From positions 372,001-436,000 of the forward strand of contig JADJLT010000001.1 of NCBI GenBank assembly GCA_016709965.1: a DNA stretch of 64,000 bases. Direction: 5' to 3'. Below are positions 37,470 through 46,465 of this stretch, one piece after another. Made by a program: the position numbers and the translations under genes. The DNA is from Betaproteobacteria bacterium (GTDB taxonomy: Bacteria; Pseudomonadota; Gammaproteobacteria; Burkholderiales; Rhodocyclaceae). Position 1 is the stretch's first letter; the number at the start of each line of letters is the position of its first letter. The notes beneath the pieces were generated by a model. That model searched no databases and was not told the DNA's origin. It saw only the letters and a program-made list of their open reading frames with translations.

Positions 37470-40271
37470 ATGGTCAAAACTCCAGCGATGGCGACGCCAA
37501 CCCGGCTGATCAACCTGCGCTCCTTGCAGGTCCGGCTCACGCTTGGCGTATTGTTGGTGAGCCTCATTGTGCTTTGGAGCGCGGTCCTGATTCTGGACCG
37601 GACGTTGCGTCAGGATATGGAAAACAGCATCCTGGCGCAGCAGTTTTCTACGGTTTCCTTGATTGCGACCGAAGTCGACCGCTCAATTCGCGAACGCCAG
37701 CAGATCGTCGAGGCGATCGCTGATGATTATCAATCTGCCTTGCTCAATGATCCTCTCTCTGCTCAGGCCATCCTTGAGCAATACCCGCTACCCCAAGCCA
37801 TCTTCAACTGGGGGCTGATCATTCTCGATCAACAGGGCGTCGCCGTCGCCAGCGTGCCACGGAACATCCAGCGCACCGGCGTCAGCTTCATCGACTATCC
37901 GGGTATTCGCGACATTTTGGCGGGCGGCAAGAGCCTGGTCACCGACCCGTTGTTCAGCGAACACAGCCAACAACCCGTTATCGCCATGGAAGCCCCGATC
38001 CGCAACCAGCATCAACATGTCATCGGCGTTGTGGTCGGGGTCGTCAACCTGCAACTGCCCAATTTCCTCGATCAGATCGGCAACTCGAAATACGGCACGA
38101 CAGGTGACTTCCTGATCACCGCCCCGAAGACCCGCAGTTATGTCGCCGCATCCGACAAGAGCCGGTTGCTGAAACCCGGCCCGGCACGCGGCGTCAACCC
38201 CATCTACGACCGCTACATCGACGGCTACGAAGGCTCCGGCCTGGCCCGCAGTTCACGCGGCGTCCTCGAACTGTCATCGAGCAAACAAATTCCCGCCACC
38301 GGCTGGTTAATGCAATCGGTACTGCCAGCGGATGAGGCCTTCGCAGCCATCAATGCCATCGAACGACACGTTTTCATCGTCTCATCGGCGCTGACGATGC
38401 TACTCGGCCTGCTGTGCTGGTGGTGGCTGCGTCGACAACTTCAGCCCCTGGCCGAAGCCTCGAAATTGCTGACGCAAATGAGCAATGGCGAAATACCGCG
38501 CCAAGCCTTGCCGGTACACAAAAACGATGAAATCGGTCAGTTGACATCCGCTTTCAATGATTTGCAAGACTTCATCATTTCCGAGGAATCCAAAGCTGCC
38601 GAACATGCCGCTAATACGCGCTTGCGCCAGATCGTTTCCGAAGTTCCCGGCGTCGTCTTCGAGTATCGACTCCATGCCGATGGCCACGGCAGCTTTCTGT
38701 TCGCCAGCGATGCCATCAAGGCGCTCTTTGGGGTCTCCCCGGACGATGTCGCTGAAACCACTGAACCCATACGCAAGATGGTTTATGCGCCGGACAACGA
38801 AGCTTTCGTCAACTCCCTGCAAGCCTCAGCCAGAAATCTGACGCCGTGGCAGCACGAATACCGCATATGCATGCCCGATGGCCAGATCAAGTGGTTGCTC
38901 ATCCGTGCAGTTCCCGAACCAACTGTAGACAACAGCATCACCTTTTGCGGCTTCGTCGCTGATATCACTGAAATCAAAGTGATGGAAACGAAGCTCCGCA
39001 ACGCCCTCGCCGAACATGCGCGCATGGATGCCGAAATCGCGAGCTATCGCGACCATCTCGAACAGCTGGTGGGTGAGCGTACTGCCGACCTTGAAAAGGC
39101 GCGTGCCGAGGCAATGCAACTGGCCATGGCGAAGAGCGAATTCCTGGCCAAAATGAGCCACGAAATACGCACACCATTGCATGGTGTTCTTGGCATGACC
39201 CATATCGGTCTGCGGGCCAGCGAAGAGGGCAGCAAGGCCCATGATGCCTTCGTCAAGATCCAGCACTCCGGCAAGCTGCTGCTTGGCATCATCAACGACA
39301 TCCTCGATTTCTCGAAGATGGAAGCCGGCATGCTGAAGATCGACTGTTTGCCCGTCGACCTGGGAACAACGCTCGATGAGACCGTGGAACTGTTGCAGGA
39401 ACGTGCCACGAGCAAGGGACTGGAACTGCGCCTTGTTCGCAGCGAAAATTTTCCGTCGCATTGCCGCAGCGACGCCCTGCGCCTGCGTCAGATATTGCTT
39501 AATTTGCTCTCCAATGCCGTCAAATTTACCAGCACGGGTACGGTGACCCTTGAAGCCCATCTCGAGGACAATCAGTTGAAATTCATGGTCCGGGATACCG
39601 GCATTGGCATTTCAGCGGACCAACTGTCAAATATCTTCAACCCCTTCGAGCAAGGTGACAATTCAACCACACGGCGCTTTGGTGGCTCCGGCCTGGGGCT
39701 AGCGATCACCGACCATCTCGTCAACCTGATGAGCGGCAGAATCGAGGTTGAAAGTACGCCTGATATCGGCAGCTGCTTCACCGTTCGACTACCCTACCAA
39801 GCGCTGGAACGCAGAAAAGTAGTCAGACAGGAAGCCGTCGTTGTCATCCCGCCCAATACAAAAGTCCTCGCCGGATTGCGGATTCTTGTTGTCGAAGACA
39901 TCGACATCAATCGCCATATTATGGGCGAGCTATTGGGTGAAGTCGGAGCTGAAGTCAGTTTCGCAGAAGATGGCCAGCAGGCGGTTAACGCCGTTCGCCA
40001 ACACGGATGGCAAGCCTACGATGCTGTGCTTATGGACGTACAAATGCCGGTGATGAACGGTATCGATGCAACACTGGAAATCCACGGCTTTGCCCCTGAC
40101 TTGCCGATCATCGGCCAGACCGCCCACGCATTGGTCGAAGAGCGGACGGCGTGCTTCGTGGCCGGCATGGTCGACCATGTTTCCAAGCCGATTGACCCCG
40201 ATACGCTGTTTGCAATCATTCTCAAACATGCACGCCGATCGTCCGGTTCTGGCCTATCCTCTCCATCATGA
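37470..40271 (+). CDS. Hybrid sensor histidine kinase with Cache, HAMP, PAS and REC domains
   Basis: A 933-residue membrane kinase. Transmembrane helices at about 22-42 and 300-318 bracket a periplasmic Cache-type sensor; a HAMP region (LLTQMSNGEIP) and a PAS domain follow; the HisKA box is SEFLAKMSHEIRTPLHGVLG with phospho-accepting His; the HATPase has DTGIGISADQLSNIFNPFEQ and FGGSGLGLAI; the C-terminal receiver has its phospho-Asp in YDAVLMDVQMPVMNG and Lys in VSKPID. No cognate regulator is adjacent, so output may pass through a separate phosphotransfer protein. Overlaps the next gene by 4 bp. Confidence 0.93.
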   Translation: MVKTPAMATPTRLINLRSLQVRLTLGVLLVSLIVLWSAVLILDRTLRQDMENSILAQQFSTVSLIATEVDRSIRERQQIVEAIADDYQSALLNDPLSAQAILEQYPLPQAIFNWGLIILDQQGVAVASVPRNIQRTGVSFIDYPGIRDILAGGKSLVTDPLFSEHSQQPVIAMEAPIRNQHQHVIGVVVGVVNLQLPNFLDQIGNSKYGTTGDFLITAPKTRSYVAASDKSRLLKPGPARGVNPIYDRYIDGYEGSGLARSSRGVLELSSSKQIPATGWLMQSVLPADEAFAAINAIERHVFIVSSALTMLLGLLCWWWLRRQLQPLAEASKLLTQMSNGEIPRQALPVHKNDEIGQLTSAFNDLQDFIISEESKAAEHAANTRLRQIVSEVPGVVFEYRLHADGHGSFLFASDAIKALFGVSPDDVAETTEPIRKMVYAPDNEAFVNSLQASARNLTPWQHEYRICMPDGQIKWLLIRAVPEPTVDNSITFCGFVADITEIKVMETKLRNALAEHARMDAEIASYRDHLEQLVGERTADLEKARAEAMQLAMAKSEFLAKMSHEIRTPLHGVLGMTHIGLRASEEGSKAHDAFVKIQHSGKLLLGIINDILDFSKMEAGMLKIDCLPVDLGTTLDETVELLQERATSKGLELRLVRSENFPSHCRSDALRLRQILLNLLSNAVKFTSTGTVTLEAHLEDNQLKFMVRDTGIGISADQLSNIFNPFEQGDNSTTRRFGGSGLGLAITDHLVNLMSGRIEVESTPDIGSCFTVRLPYQALERRKVVRQEAVVVIPPNTKVLAGLRILVVEDIDINRHIMGELLGEVGAEVSFAEDGQQAVNAVRQHGWQAYDAVLMDVQMPVMNGIDATLEIHGFAPDLPIIGQTAHALVEERTACFVAGMVDHVSKPIDPDTLFAIILKHARRSSGSGLSSPS

Positions 40272-41764
40272 CTCACAACGCCCTTTACCTGAGCGCCAGT
40301 CTGCGCGAGATCGAAGCACGGCATGCCAGCGAACCACTGATGCAACGTGCCGGTGCAGCCGCCGCCGAATACGCTCGCGAGCTGGCCGGCGAACGCAACG
40401 CCCCCATCCTGATACTGGCCGGCCCGGGCAATAACGGCGGTGATGCATTCGAAGCAGCCCGCCTGCTGCGCGAGCAATTTTTCGATGTCCATGTCGTCTT
40501 TGCCGGTAACTGCGAACGTCTGCCGACTGATGCTGCGGCCGCCTTCCAGCGTTTTTCTGCGGCTGGCGGTTCGCCAATCGCCCACATCCCCGACAAACGC
40601 CGCTGGTCACTGATCGTCGACGGACTGTTCGGCATCGGCCTGACCCGTGCCCCGGAAGGTGACTACGCGCAATGGATCGTCGCTGCCAATCGACTGGCCG
40701 AACGCGACCATTGCCCACTCCTTGCGCTCGACTGCCCTTCCGGCCTCAATGCAGATACCGGCACCACCTTCAGCCCGAGCATTTGTGCCAGTCACACAAT
40801 TACTTTCATTTCGGCCAAGCCCGGACTATTCACTGGCGATGGCCCTGACCATTGCGGCGAAATCAGAGTGGCGGGCCTGGGCCTCGACCCTGCCCGGGAA
40901 ATCGCCCCGGATGGCCACATATTGGCTATTCAGGACTTTGCTGATTGTCTAAAGCCACGTCGCCTCAACACCCACAAAGGCAGCTTCGGCAGTGCCGGCA
41001 TTCTGGGCGGCAGCAAATCCATGGTCGGCGCTACCTTTCTGGCCGCCCGCGCTGCACTCAAACTGGGTGCCGGCCGCGTCTACCTCGGCATGCTCGACAG
41101 CGATGCGCCCAGCGTTGATCTGGTTCAGCCAGAATTGATGATGCGTCAGGCCGATACCGTGCTGCAGGCTGACCTTCAAGCGCTGGTTTGCGGTCCCGGT
41201 CTCGGCCGCTCATCTGAAGCACTTCAGCTGCTTGAGCAATCGCTCAAGGCTCCCCTGCCCCTCGTACTCGATGCCGACGCCCTGAATCTGCTGGCAGAAA
41301 ACACCCCCCTGCAACGGGGCCTCCATAACCGCCTTGACGCGACTATCCTGACACCCCATCCGGCCGAAGCTGCCCGCCTGCTGGACTGCTCGGTAAGCGA
41401 CATCCAGAGCGATCGCCTCACGGCAGCGCGCAAGTTGGTTGAGCACTATCACAGCCACATTGCTCTCAAAGGCTGCGGCACCATTATTGCCACGGTCGAC
41501 GGCAAAATCTGGCTGAATTCCACAGGAAATCCAGGCATGGCCACAGCCGGCATGGGCGACGTACTTTGCGGCTTGATCGTCGCCCTGCTCGCCCAGAACT
41601 GGCCGCCTGAATACGCACTGCAGGCCGCCGTTCACCTGCATGGGGCAGCGGCTGATCGGCTGGTCGCCAACGGCATCGGCCCGATCGGCCTGACAGCCGG
41701 CGAAGTCATTGATGCTGCCCGCCAACTTTTCAACGAATGGGTCGGCAACAGCGGCACGCTGTAA
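40268..41764 (+). CDS. nnr: Bifunctional NAD(P)H-hydrate epimerase/dehydratase
   Basis: A 498-residue fusion. The N-terminal YjeF_N epimerase (about residues 1-215) has LAGPGNNGGDAFEAARLL; the C-terminal ADP/ATP-dependent dehydratase (about 225-498) has GSKSMVGATFLAARAAL, TPHPAEAARLL and GMATAGMGDVLCGL. It repairs hydrated NAD(P)H. ATG overlaps the kinase stop by 4 bp. nadC follows, giving a small NAD-related pair. Confidence 0.96.
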   Translation: MTHNALYLSASLREIEARHASEPLMQRAGAAAAEYARELAGERNAPILILAGPGNNGGDAFEAARLLREQFFDVHVVFAGNCERLPTDAAAAFQRFSAAGGSPIAHIPDKRRWSLIVDGLFGIGLTRAPEGDYAQWIVAANRLAERDHCPLLALDCPSGLNADTGTTFSPSICASHTITFISAKPGLFTGDGPDHCGEIRVAGLGLDPAREIAPDGHILAIQDFADCLKPRRLNTHKGSFGSAGILGGSKSMVGATFLAARAALKLGAGRVYLGMLDSDAPSVDLVQPELMMRQADTVLQADLQALVCGPGLGRSSEALQLLEQSLKAPLPLVLDADALNLLAENTPLQRGLHNRLDATILTPHPAEAARLLDCSVSDIQSDRLTAARKLVEHYHSHIALKGCGTIIATVDGKIWLNSTGNPGMATAGMGDVLCGLIVALLAQNWPPEYALQAAVHLHGAAADRLVANGIGPIGLTAGEVIDAARQLFNEWVGNSGTL

Positions 41765-41797
41765 AATTCCGTCCTCCGTGACTGCCACAACACTGCC

Positions 41798-42661
41798 ATG
41801 ACCATCGAATTTGATACCCCGCTCGCCGCTGAAATTTCCCGCAACGTCGACGCTGCACTAACCGAAGACGTTGGCGCCGGCGACCTGACCGCCAGCCTTG
41901 TTCCCGGCGACCGCCAGGTCAAGGCCACGGTCATTTCCCGCGAAGCTGGTGTGCTGTGTGGCTGCGCATGGTTCGATGAATGTGTCAGCCGCCTCGACCC
42001 AACAGCTCGCGTCACCTGGCATGCCGCCGATGGCGACCGCCTTGTGGCCAACCAGCTACTTTGTGAAATTGACGGCAATGGCCGCGCCCTGCTCACCGCC
42101 GAGCGCAGCGCCCTCAACTTCCTGCAACTGCTTTCCGGCGTGGCCAGCAAGGCACGCATCTACGCCGACGCCATCGCAGGCACCAAGGCGCAGGTGGTTG
42201 ATACCCGCAAGACACTGCCGGGGCTGCGCATTGCCCAGAAATATGCGGTTCGCGCAGGCGGCGGCGGTAATCACCGTCTGGCCCTGTGGGACGCCATCCT
42301 GATCAAGGAAAACCACATTCACGCAGCCGGAAGTATTGCCCTGGCCATGGATGCAGCCAGGAACGTGGCGGCTGGCGCGGCTGATCGCTGCAAGTTCATC
42401 CAGGTTGAAGCCGAAAGTCTCGACGAATTGAACCAGGCCCTCAATGCCGGCGCCAGGATGATCCTGCTCGACAATTTCGACAACAACCTGCTTCGTCAGG
42501 CGGTTGCCATCAATGCCGGTCGCGCCGTGCTCGAAGCTTCCGGCAATGTCACGCTGGATACGATCCGCGCCATCGCCGAAACCGGGGTTGATCGCATCTC
42601 GGTCGGCGCTCTGACCAAGGACGTCAAGGCGCTTGACCTGTCAATGCGCTTCGTCGGCTAG
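41798..42661 (+). CDS. nadC: Nicotinate-nucleotide diphosphorylase (quinolinate phosphoribosyltransferase)
   Basis: A 287-residue enzyme making nicotinate mononucleotide from quinolinate and PRPP. Motifs: ALTEDVGAGDLTASL, ERSALNFLQLLSGVAS, VDTRKTLPGLRIAQKYAVR, NHRLALWDAILIKENHI and VGALTKDVKALDLSMRF. Full length. A hairpin (ATCGTT/AACGAT, 42686-42701) follows but lacks a T-tract. Confidence 0.98.
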   Translation: MTIEFDTPLAAEISRNVDAALTEDVGAGDLTASLVPGDRQVKATVISREAGVLCGCAWFDECVSRLDPTARVTWHAADGDRLVANQLLCEIDGNGRALLTAERSALNFLQLLSGVASKARIYADAIAGTKAQVVDTRKTLPGLRIAQKYAVRAGGGGNHRLALWDAILIKENHIHAAGSIALAMDAARNVAAGAADRCKFIQVEAESLDELNQALNAGARMILLDNFDNNLLRQAVAINAGRAVLEASGNVTLDTIRAIAETGVDRISVGALTKDVKALDLSMRFVG

Positions 42662-42730
42662 GCGTTTCATTTATTTGTAGTCATAATCGTTGCCGAACGA
42701 TCAAATAAATAAATAATCAAGGGGCCTTTG

Positions 42731-42868
42731 ATGTTGTTTGCGCTGTTTTATATCGTCGCCATTTCCATCCTGGTACTGCATTTCACGGGCTTTCTCGCCC
42801 GCCGCAATCTGGAATGGCTGGTGCTGGTGCTGGCAGTGGCCGTTTTTCCGGCCGTCATCTACCTTTAA
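42731..42868 (+). CDS. 45-residue small membrane protein
   Basis: A short gene with a good ribosome-binding site (AAGGGG eight bases upstream of ATG). The product is strongly hydrophobic with two predicted membrane helices (about residues 3-19 and 27-45) separated by a basic loop (LARRNLEWL). It ends with TAA four bases inside the opposing methyltransferase gene's end. Function unknown. Too short for routine gene calls, but the start signal and composition support it. Confidence 0.65.
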   Translation: MLFALFYIVAISILVLHFTGFLARRNLEWLVLVLAVAVFPAVIYL

Positions 42869-43485
42869 GGCTTGCGGGCGACGAGGTCGATCAGGGCCGA
42901 GCGCCCGGCATGGGCCGACCCTTCGGTGATCGTATCTTCGTGCTCATGGAGCGCGATAATCTCCCAGTCGGCAAAGACCTCGGCCAGCATCTCTGCGGTA
43001 TAAAGATTTTCCACTGCTGACGGACCACCCGTCCGGTATTCCAGCTGTTTCGGGGTATAGCCCTCCAGGAACAACAAGCCCCCCGACTTTACAGCCTGTT
43101 TCATCCCCGCCAACTGACGCGGCCGCTCGGCCGCAGTCGCAAACTGGATGAAGATACCGACCACCGCATCGAATTCGGCATGCGGCCAGTCCCAATTCAA
43201 GATATCGGCCAGCAAAAAATCCACCGTGACGCTTCGGGCACGCGCCAATTTGGCCGCTTTTTCGAGTGCCACCGGGGAAATCTCGGTAGCAGTCACCGTA
43301 CAGCCCTGCTCGGCCATCCAGACGGAATTGCGTCCTTCGCCGTCAGCGACAGAGAGAACGCTTATGCCAGCGCCAAAATGCTCCGCCTGCGCTGCGAGAA
43401 ACTTGTTCGGCGCGGTGCCGAACAAGTACTCATCACCCGCATCACGATAGCGGGCCGACCAGTGAGCTTCGTGGTCAAAACTCAT
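42865..43485 (-). CDS. Class I SAM-dependent methyltransferase
   Basis: A 206-residue Rossmann methyltransferase of the TehB/thiopurine-like group. Motif I is VLSVADGEGRNSVWM, motif II region VTATEISPVALEKAA, then FDAVVGIFIQF. Substrate not recognisable. ATG 43485 overlaps the thrC stop by 4 bp so it is probably the second gene of a thrC operon. Confidence 0.85.
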   Translation of the reverse strand: MSFDHEAHWSARYRDAGDEYLFGTAPNKFLAAQAEHFGAGISVLSVADGEGRNSVWMAEQGCTVTATEISPVALEKAAKLARARSVTVDFLLADILNWDWPHAEFDAVVGIFIQFATAAERPRQLAGMKQAVKSGGLLFLEGYTPKQLEYRTGGPSAVENLYTAEMLAEVFADWEIIALHEHEDTITEGSAHAGRSALIDLVARKP

Positions 43486-44909
43486 ACGTGTTCCGCGACA
43501 AACTGCTTGATGGCGTCGACGTCAGGCGCCATGACCACCACGCGCTGCGGCAAATTTTCGATGCCAGCCAGATCAGCCGGACGAACCGGTTCGGTGCCCA
43601 GCGCTTCGCGAATGGTTTCCTCGAACTTGGCCGGCTGCGCAGTTTCGAGCACGATCATCGGAATATTCGGCAAACGATGCTCGAGCGCCACCTTCAGGCC
43701 ATCCGCCGTATGGGTGTCGAGCATGACGTTGTAGCGCTGCTGTGCCAGGCGGATGGTGCTGATGCGATCACTATGCGTACTCTTGCCGGAGATAAATTCG
43801 AATTTCGGCATATTTTTCCAGTAGACCGTGGCGGACAGATCAAAAGCCTCGCCCTTGTCCACCTTGGCCCACAATTCGCGCACGACCGCCGGATCGCGAC
43901 CGACCAGGTCGAAGACGAAGCGTTCAAAGTTGGAGGCCTTGGAAATATCCATCGACGGGCTGGAGGTAATGCTGGTTTCCGCCGTGTTGCGCGGGCGATA
44001 GACGCCGGTGCGGAAAAACTCGTCGAGCACGTCGTTTTCGTTGGTGGCCAGCACCAGCTTGGCAATCGGCAAGCCCATCTGGCGGGCGATATGGCCAGCG
44101 CAGATGTTGCCGAAGTTTCCGGACGGCACGGTAAAGGCCACCTGCTCGTCGTTCGATTTCGTCGCCAGGAAATAGCCCTGGAAGTAATAGACAATCTGAG
44201 CCGCGACACGCGCCCAGTTGATCGAATTGACGGCGCCGATCTTGTACTTGGCCTTGAACTCGGCATCGTTGGACACCGCCTTCACGATGTCCTGCGCGTC
44301 GTCGAACATGCCGGTGACCGCGATGTTGAAGATGTTGGCGTCCTGCAGCGAATACATCTGGGCGCGCTGGAAGGCGCTCATCTTGCCGTCCGGCGAAAGC
44401 ATGAAGACCTTGACGTTGTGCTTGCCACGCATGGCGTATTCGGCCGCCGAACCGGTATCGCCGGAGGTGGCGCCGAGGATGTTGATCGATTCGCCGCGCT
44501 TGTCCAGCACGTACTCGAACAGGTTGCCGAGCAACTGCATGGCCATGTCCTTGAAGGCCAGCGTCGGGCCGTTGGACAATTCCTGCGTGTAGAGGCCGTC
44601 TTCCAGCTTGGTCAGCGGTGTAATCTGCGTGGCATCGCCGCCGTTGCGGGTGTGGCAATAGACCTGGGCGGTGTAGGTCTTGGCGACCAGCGCCTTGAGG
44701 TCAGCAGCCGGAATATCGGTGATGAACTTGGACAGGATTTCGTAGGCCAGGTCGGCATACGACAGCGTGCGCCAGGCATCGAGTTCTGCCCGGGTGATCT
44801 GCGGATAGCTTTCCGGCAGGTAGAGGCCGCCATCCGGGGCCAGGCCGCCGAGGAGAATGTCGCAAAAAGCTGGAGTTGCGGCATGACCGCGGGTCGATAG
44901 ATAGCGCAT
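43482..44909 (-). CDS. thrC: Threonine synthase
   Basis: A 475-residue PLP enzyme converting O-phosphohomoserine to threonine. The N-terminus MRYLSTRGHAATPAFCDIL is typical; the PLP Lys is in GPTLAFKDMAMQL and the phosphate-binding loop in GATSGDTGSAAEYAM. The frame stays open 192 codons upstream, but that stretch is antisense-phase sequence of the next gene and is rejected; the family start is ATG 44909. Separated from hom by about 4 kb of unrelated genes. Confidence 0.97.
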   Translation of the reverse strand: MRYLSTRGHAATPAFCDILLGGLAPDGGLYLPESYPQITRAELDAWRTLSYADLAYEILSKFITDIPAADLKALVAKTYTAQVYCHTRNGGDATQITPLTKLEDGLYTQELSNGPTLAFKDMAMQLLGNLFEYVLDKRGESINILGATSGDTGSAAEYAMRGKHNVKVFMLSPDGKMSAFQRAQMYSLQDANIFNIAVTGMFDDAQDIVKAVSNDAEFKAKYKIGAVNSINWARVAAQIVYYFQGYFLATKSNDEQVAFTVPSGNFGNICAGHIARQMGLPIAKLVLATNENDVLDEFFRTGVYRPRNTAETSITSSPSMDISKASNFERFVFDLVGRDPAVVRELWAKVDKGEAFDLSATVYWKNMPKFEFISGKSTHSDRISTIRLAQQRYNVMLDTHTADGLKVALEHRLPNIPMIVLETAQPAKFEETIREALGTEPVRPADLAGIENLPQRVVVMAPDVDAIKQFVAEHV

Positions 44910-44941
44910 GGCAAAGCCCTGAAAAGCGAAAAACCGTGATT

Positions 44942-46066
44942 TTACCGCGTCGACCGTGGCACGCGCACAGCTTGCAGCAAGCCAATGACAAAGAGAGCCA
45001 GGGCAAAAGCCAGCAGAGCCGCTCCCAATTGATGCAGACCGGTCATCATGGCCATCGCAGCCAACAGAAACAAGGCCGCTCGCACCAGACCGGAGGCCGC
45101 AAGTTTTTGCCGCATCATCAGGCGAGCCGGGATCTGCGGCCCCGGCCAGCGCCAGACCGGGAGCAACTGGCTGAGCGCTCCGGTAACCAGCGGTAGCAAA
45201 AATCCACATGCCCAGGCAGGCAAAGACGGCTGTGTCGACATCAGGCCTGCGCCATGCAGCAAACCGAAAACCAGCGCCAGCAAGAGTCCGAGTACCGCCG
45301 CCAGCAAGGATGCGGTCACGCCATCCCGCAGCAATGACGCGAGGCCAAATCGTCGCACCCATTGACCAAGCAGGCCAAGCGCGGCAACCAGCAACAGAGC
45401 TGTGCCGGGTGCGGCAAACTCCCATTTGGCTGCCGACCCCAACGCGATGATCAGAACACCGGAAGCAGCCAACCACCAGCGCCAATGCAGCCAGCTACCA
45501 ACCTCCGGATCGGATTTCCCTAATGCCGTCGGCAGCAGAAGCGGCAAAGTGCCCAGCACCGCCAGTCCAACAAAGCCAAGGGTATTCAGATGCAGATGAA
45601 AAAGTCGCAGGCTACGCCACCAAGACGGCCAGATGGTCATTAGCAGGATGGCCAGCAAGGCCAGCATCAGACAGCCCGTGGCTGCCAAGTACCAACGCCA
45701 GCCAGGATGCGGGGAACCCAGCGATGCCCTCGCCCGCCCGATCATCCAGTAAATCAAGATCGCTGCCAAAATCAGGTCGACCGTCGCGGCCAAATGCACG
45801 CCCCCATAAGGCAGCCAACCCTGCATCGCCGTCACCGCCAGCAGGCCACTGGCCTGTGCTGTCGATGGCAGCAGCGCCAGATGGTGTGCCGGATCGCCGG
45901 TGCGCGTCAGCACGGGCACAAAATGGATCATTGCCGCAAAAACCAACGGCACAATGCTGACGGCAAAAGCCAGATGCGCAACCGCCAACGGCGAACCCAA
46001 CCCGCTCAGCGCCAGGGCGGCACTGGCTATCAAAGACACGATGGTCAGGCTCGCAGTGAGTATCAC
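44942..46066 (-). CDS. NnrS-like polytopic membrane protein
   Basis: A 374-residue protein with about 11-12 hydrophobic segments and several conserved-looking His residues (AMIHFVPVLTRTGDPAHH, FHLHLNTLGFVGLAVLG, FGLLHGAGLMS), which suggests heme or metal binding. It resembles NnrS-type and related respiratory membrane proteins linked to nitric oxide metabolism, but the match is by topology and His pattern only. GTG start at 46066 directly abuts the stop of the DUF2249 gene (TGA-GTG), so both are one transcription unit. Confidence 0.55.
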   Translation of the reverse strand: MILTASLTIVSLIASAALALSGLGSPLAVAHLAFAVSIVPLVFAAMIHFVPVLTRTGDPAHHLALLPSTAQASGLLAVTAMQGWLPYGGVHLAATVDLILAAILIYWMIGRARASLGSPHPGWRWYLAATGCLMLALLAILLMTIWPSWWRSLRLFHLHLNTLGFVGLAVLGTLPLLLPTALGKSDPEVGSWLHWRWWLAASGVLIIALGSAAKWEFAAPGTALLLVAALGLLGQWVRRFGLASLLRDGVTASLLAAVLGLLLALVFGLLHGAGLMSTQPSLPAWACGFLLPLVTGALSQLLPVWRWPGPQIPARLMMRQKLAASGLVRAALFLLAAMAMMTGLHQLGAALLAFALALFVIGLLQAVRVPRSTR

Positions 46067-46333
46067 TCAGCCAACGACAGTAAAGTCGATCACGATGGCA
46101 CCCGTTTCACGTTGCTTGTATTCAATGCTCAGGTTGGCACCATAGCGAGCCTGCAACTGAGCCAACAATGGCAAGGGATCGTGATCATTGCAAAAACGCA
46201 TCGTTTCGCCGGGCTGTAGCGCGTCCAGTGCGCCAAAGATGGCCGCATGACGGAAACGCTTGGCGATTCCTCTGGCATCAAACGGATACAAGGCTTCTGG
46301 GGTGGTGTGGTTGCAGGCGTGAATGGTTTGCAT
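46067..46333 (-). CDS. DUF2249 domain protein
   Basis: An 88-residue protein with the DUF2249 pattern (FDARGIAKRFRHAAIFGALD, CNDHDPLPLLAQLQARYG) and an unusual His/Cys-containing N-terminus. DUF2249 domains often occur with nitric-oxide-related and hemerythrin proteins. ATG 46333 has AAGGAA nine bases upstream; an extended frame to 46450 has no such site. Leads the two-gene unit with the NnrS-like protein. Confidence 0.8.
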   Translation of the reverse strand: MQTIHACNHTTPEALYPFDARGIAKRFRHAAIFGALDALQPGETMRFCNDHDPLPLLAQLQARYGANLSIEYKQRETGAIVIDFTVVG

Positions 46334-46403
46334 GGTAGTTCCTTGACAGGCTTGCCGGATTGGCAATTGCCTGAGATTTTGCGCGACTGGAACGCCCATT
46401 TCC

Positions 46404-46417
46404 TTGATTCTGATTGG
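46404..46417. promoter_or_regulatory. Possible imperfect FNR/Dnr-type box
   Basis: TTGAT-TCTG-ATTGG: one half matches the TTGAT-N4-ATCAA consensus fully and the other partly. It lies about 70 bp upstream of the DUF2249 start, a reasonable activator distance, and would suit oxygen- or NO-responsive control of the NnrS-like/DUF2249 unit. Weak; could be chance. Confidence 0.25.
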
Positions 46418-46465
46418 AATAGCCTCACGGCTTTCAGGTGATCTGTACAAAAAGCCGACGATTGA

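Noticed and set aside
43488..44900. Long plus-strand frame of 470 codons opposite thrC
   Set aside because: It is antisense to a certain gene and its sequence is His/Arg/Gln-rich as expected from reverse reading.
44910..45485. In-frame upstream extension of thrC by 192 codons
   Set aside because: The stretch lies inside the NnrS-like gene and has no threonine synthase similarity; the family start is ATG 44909.
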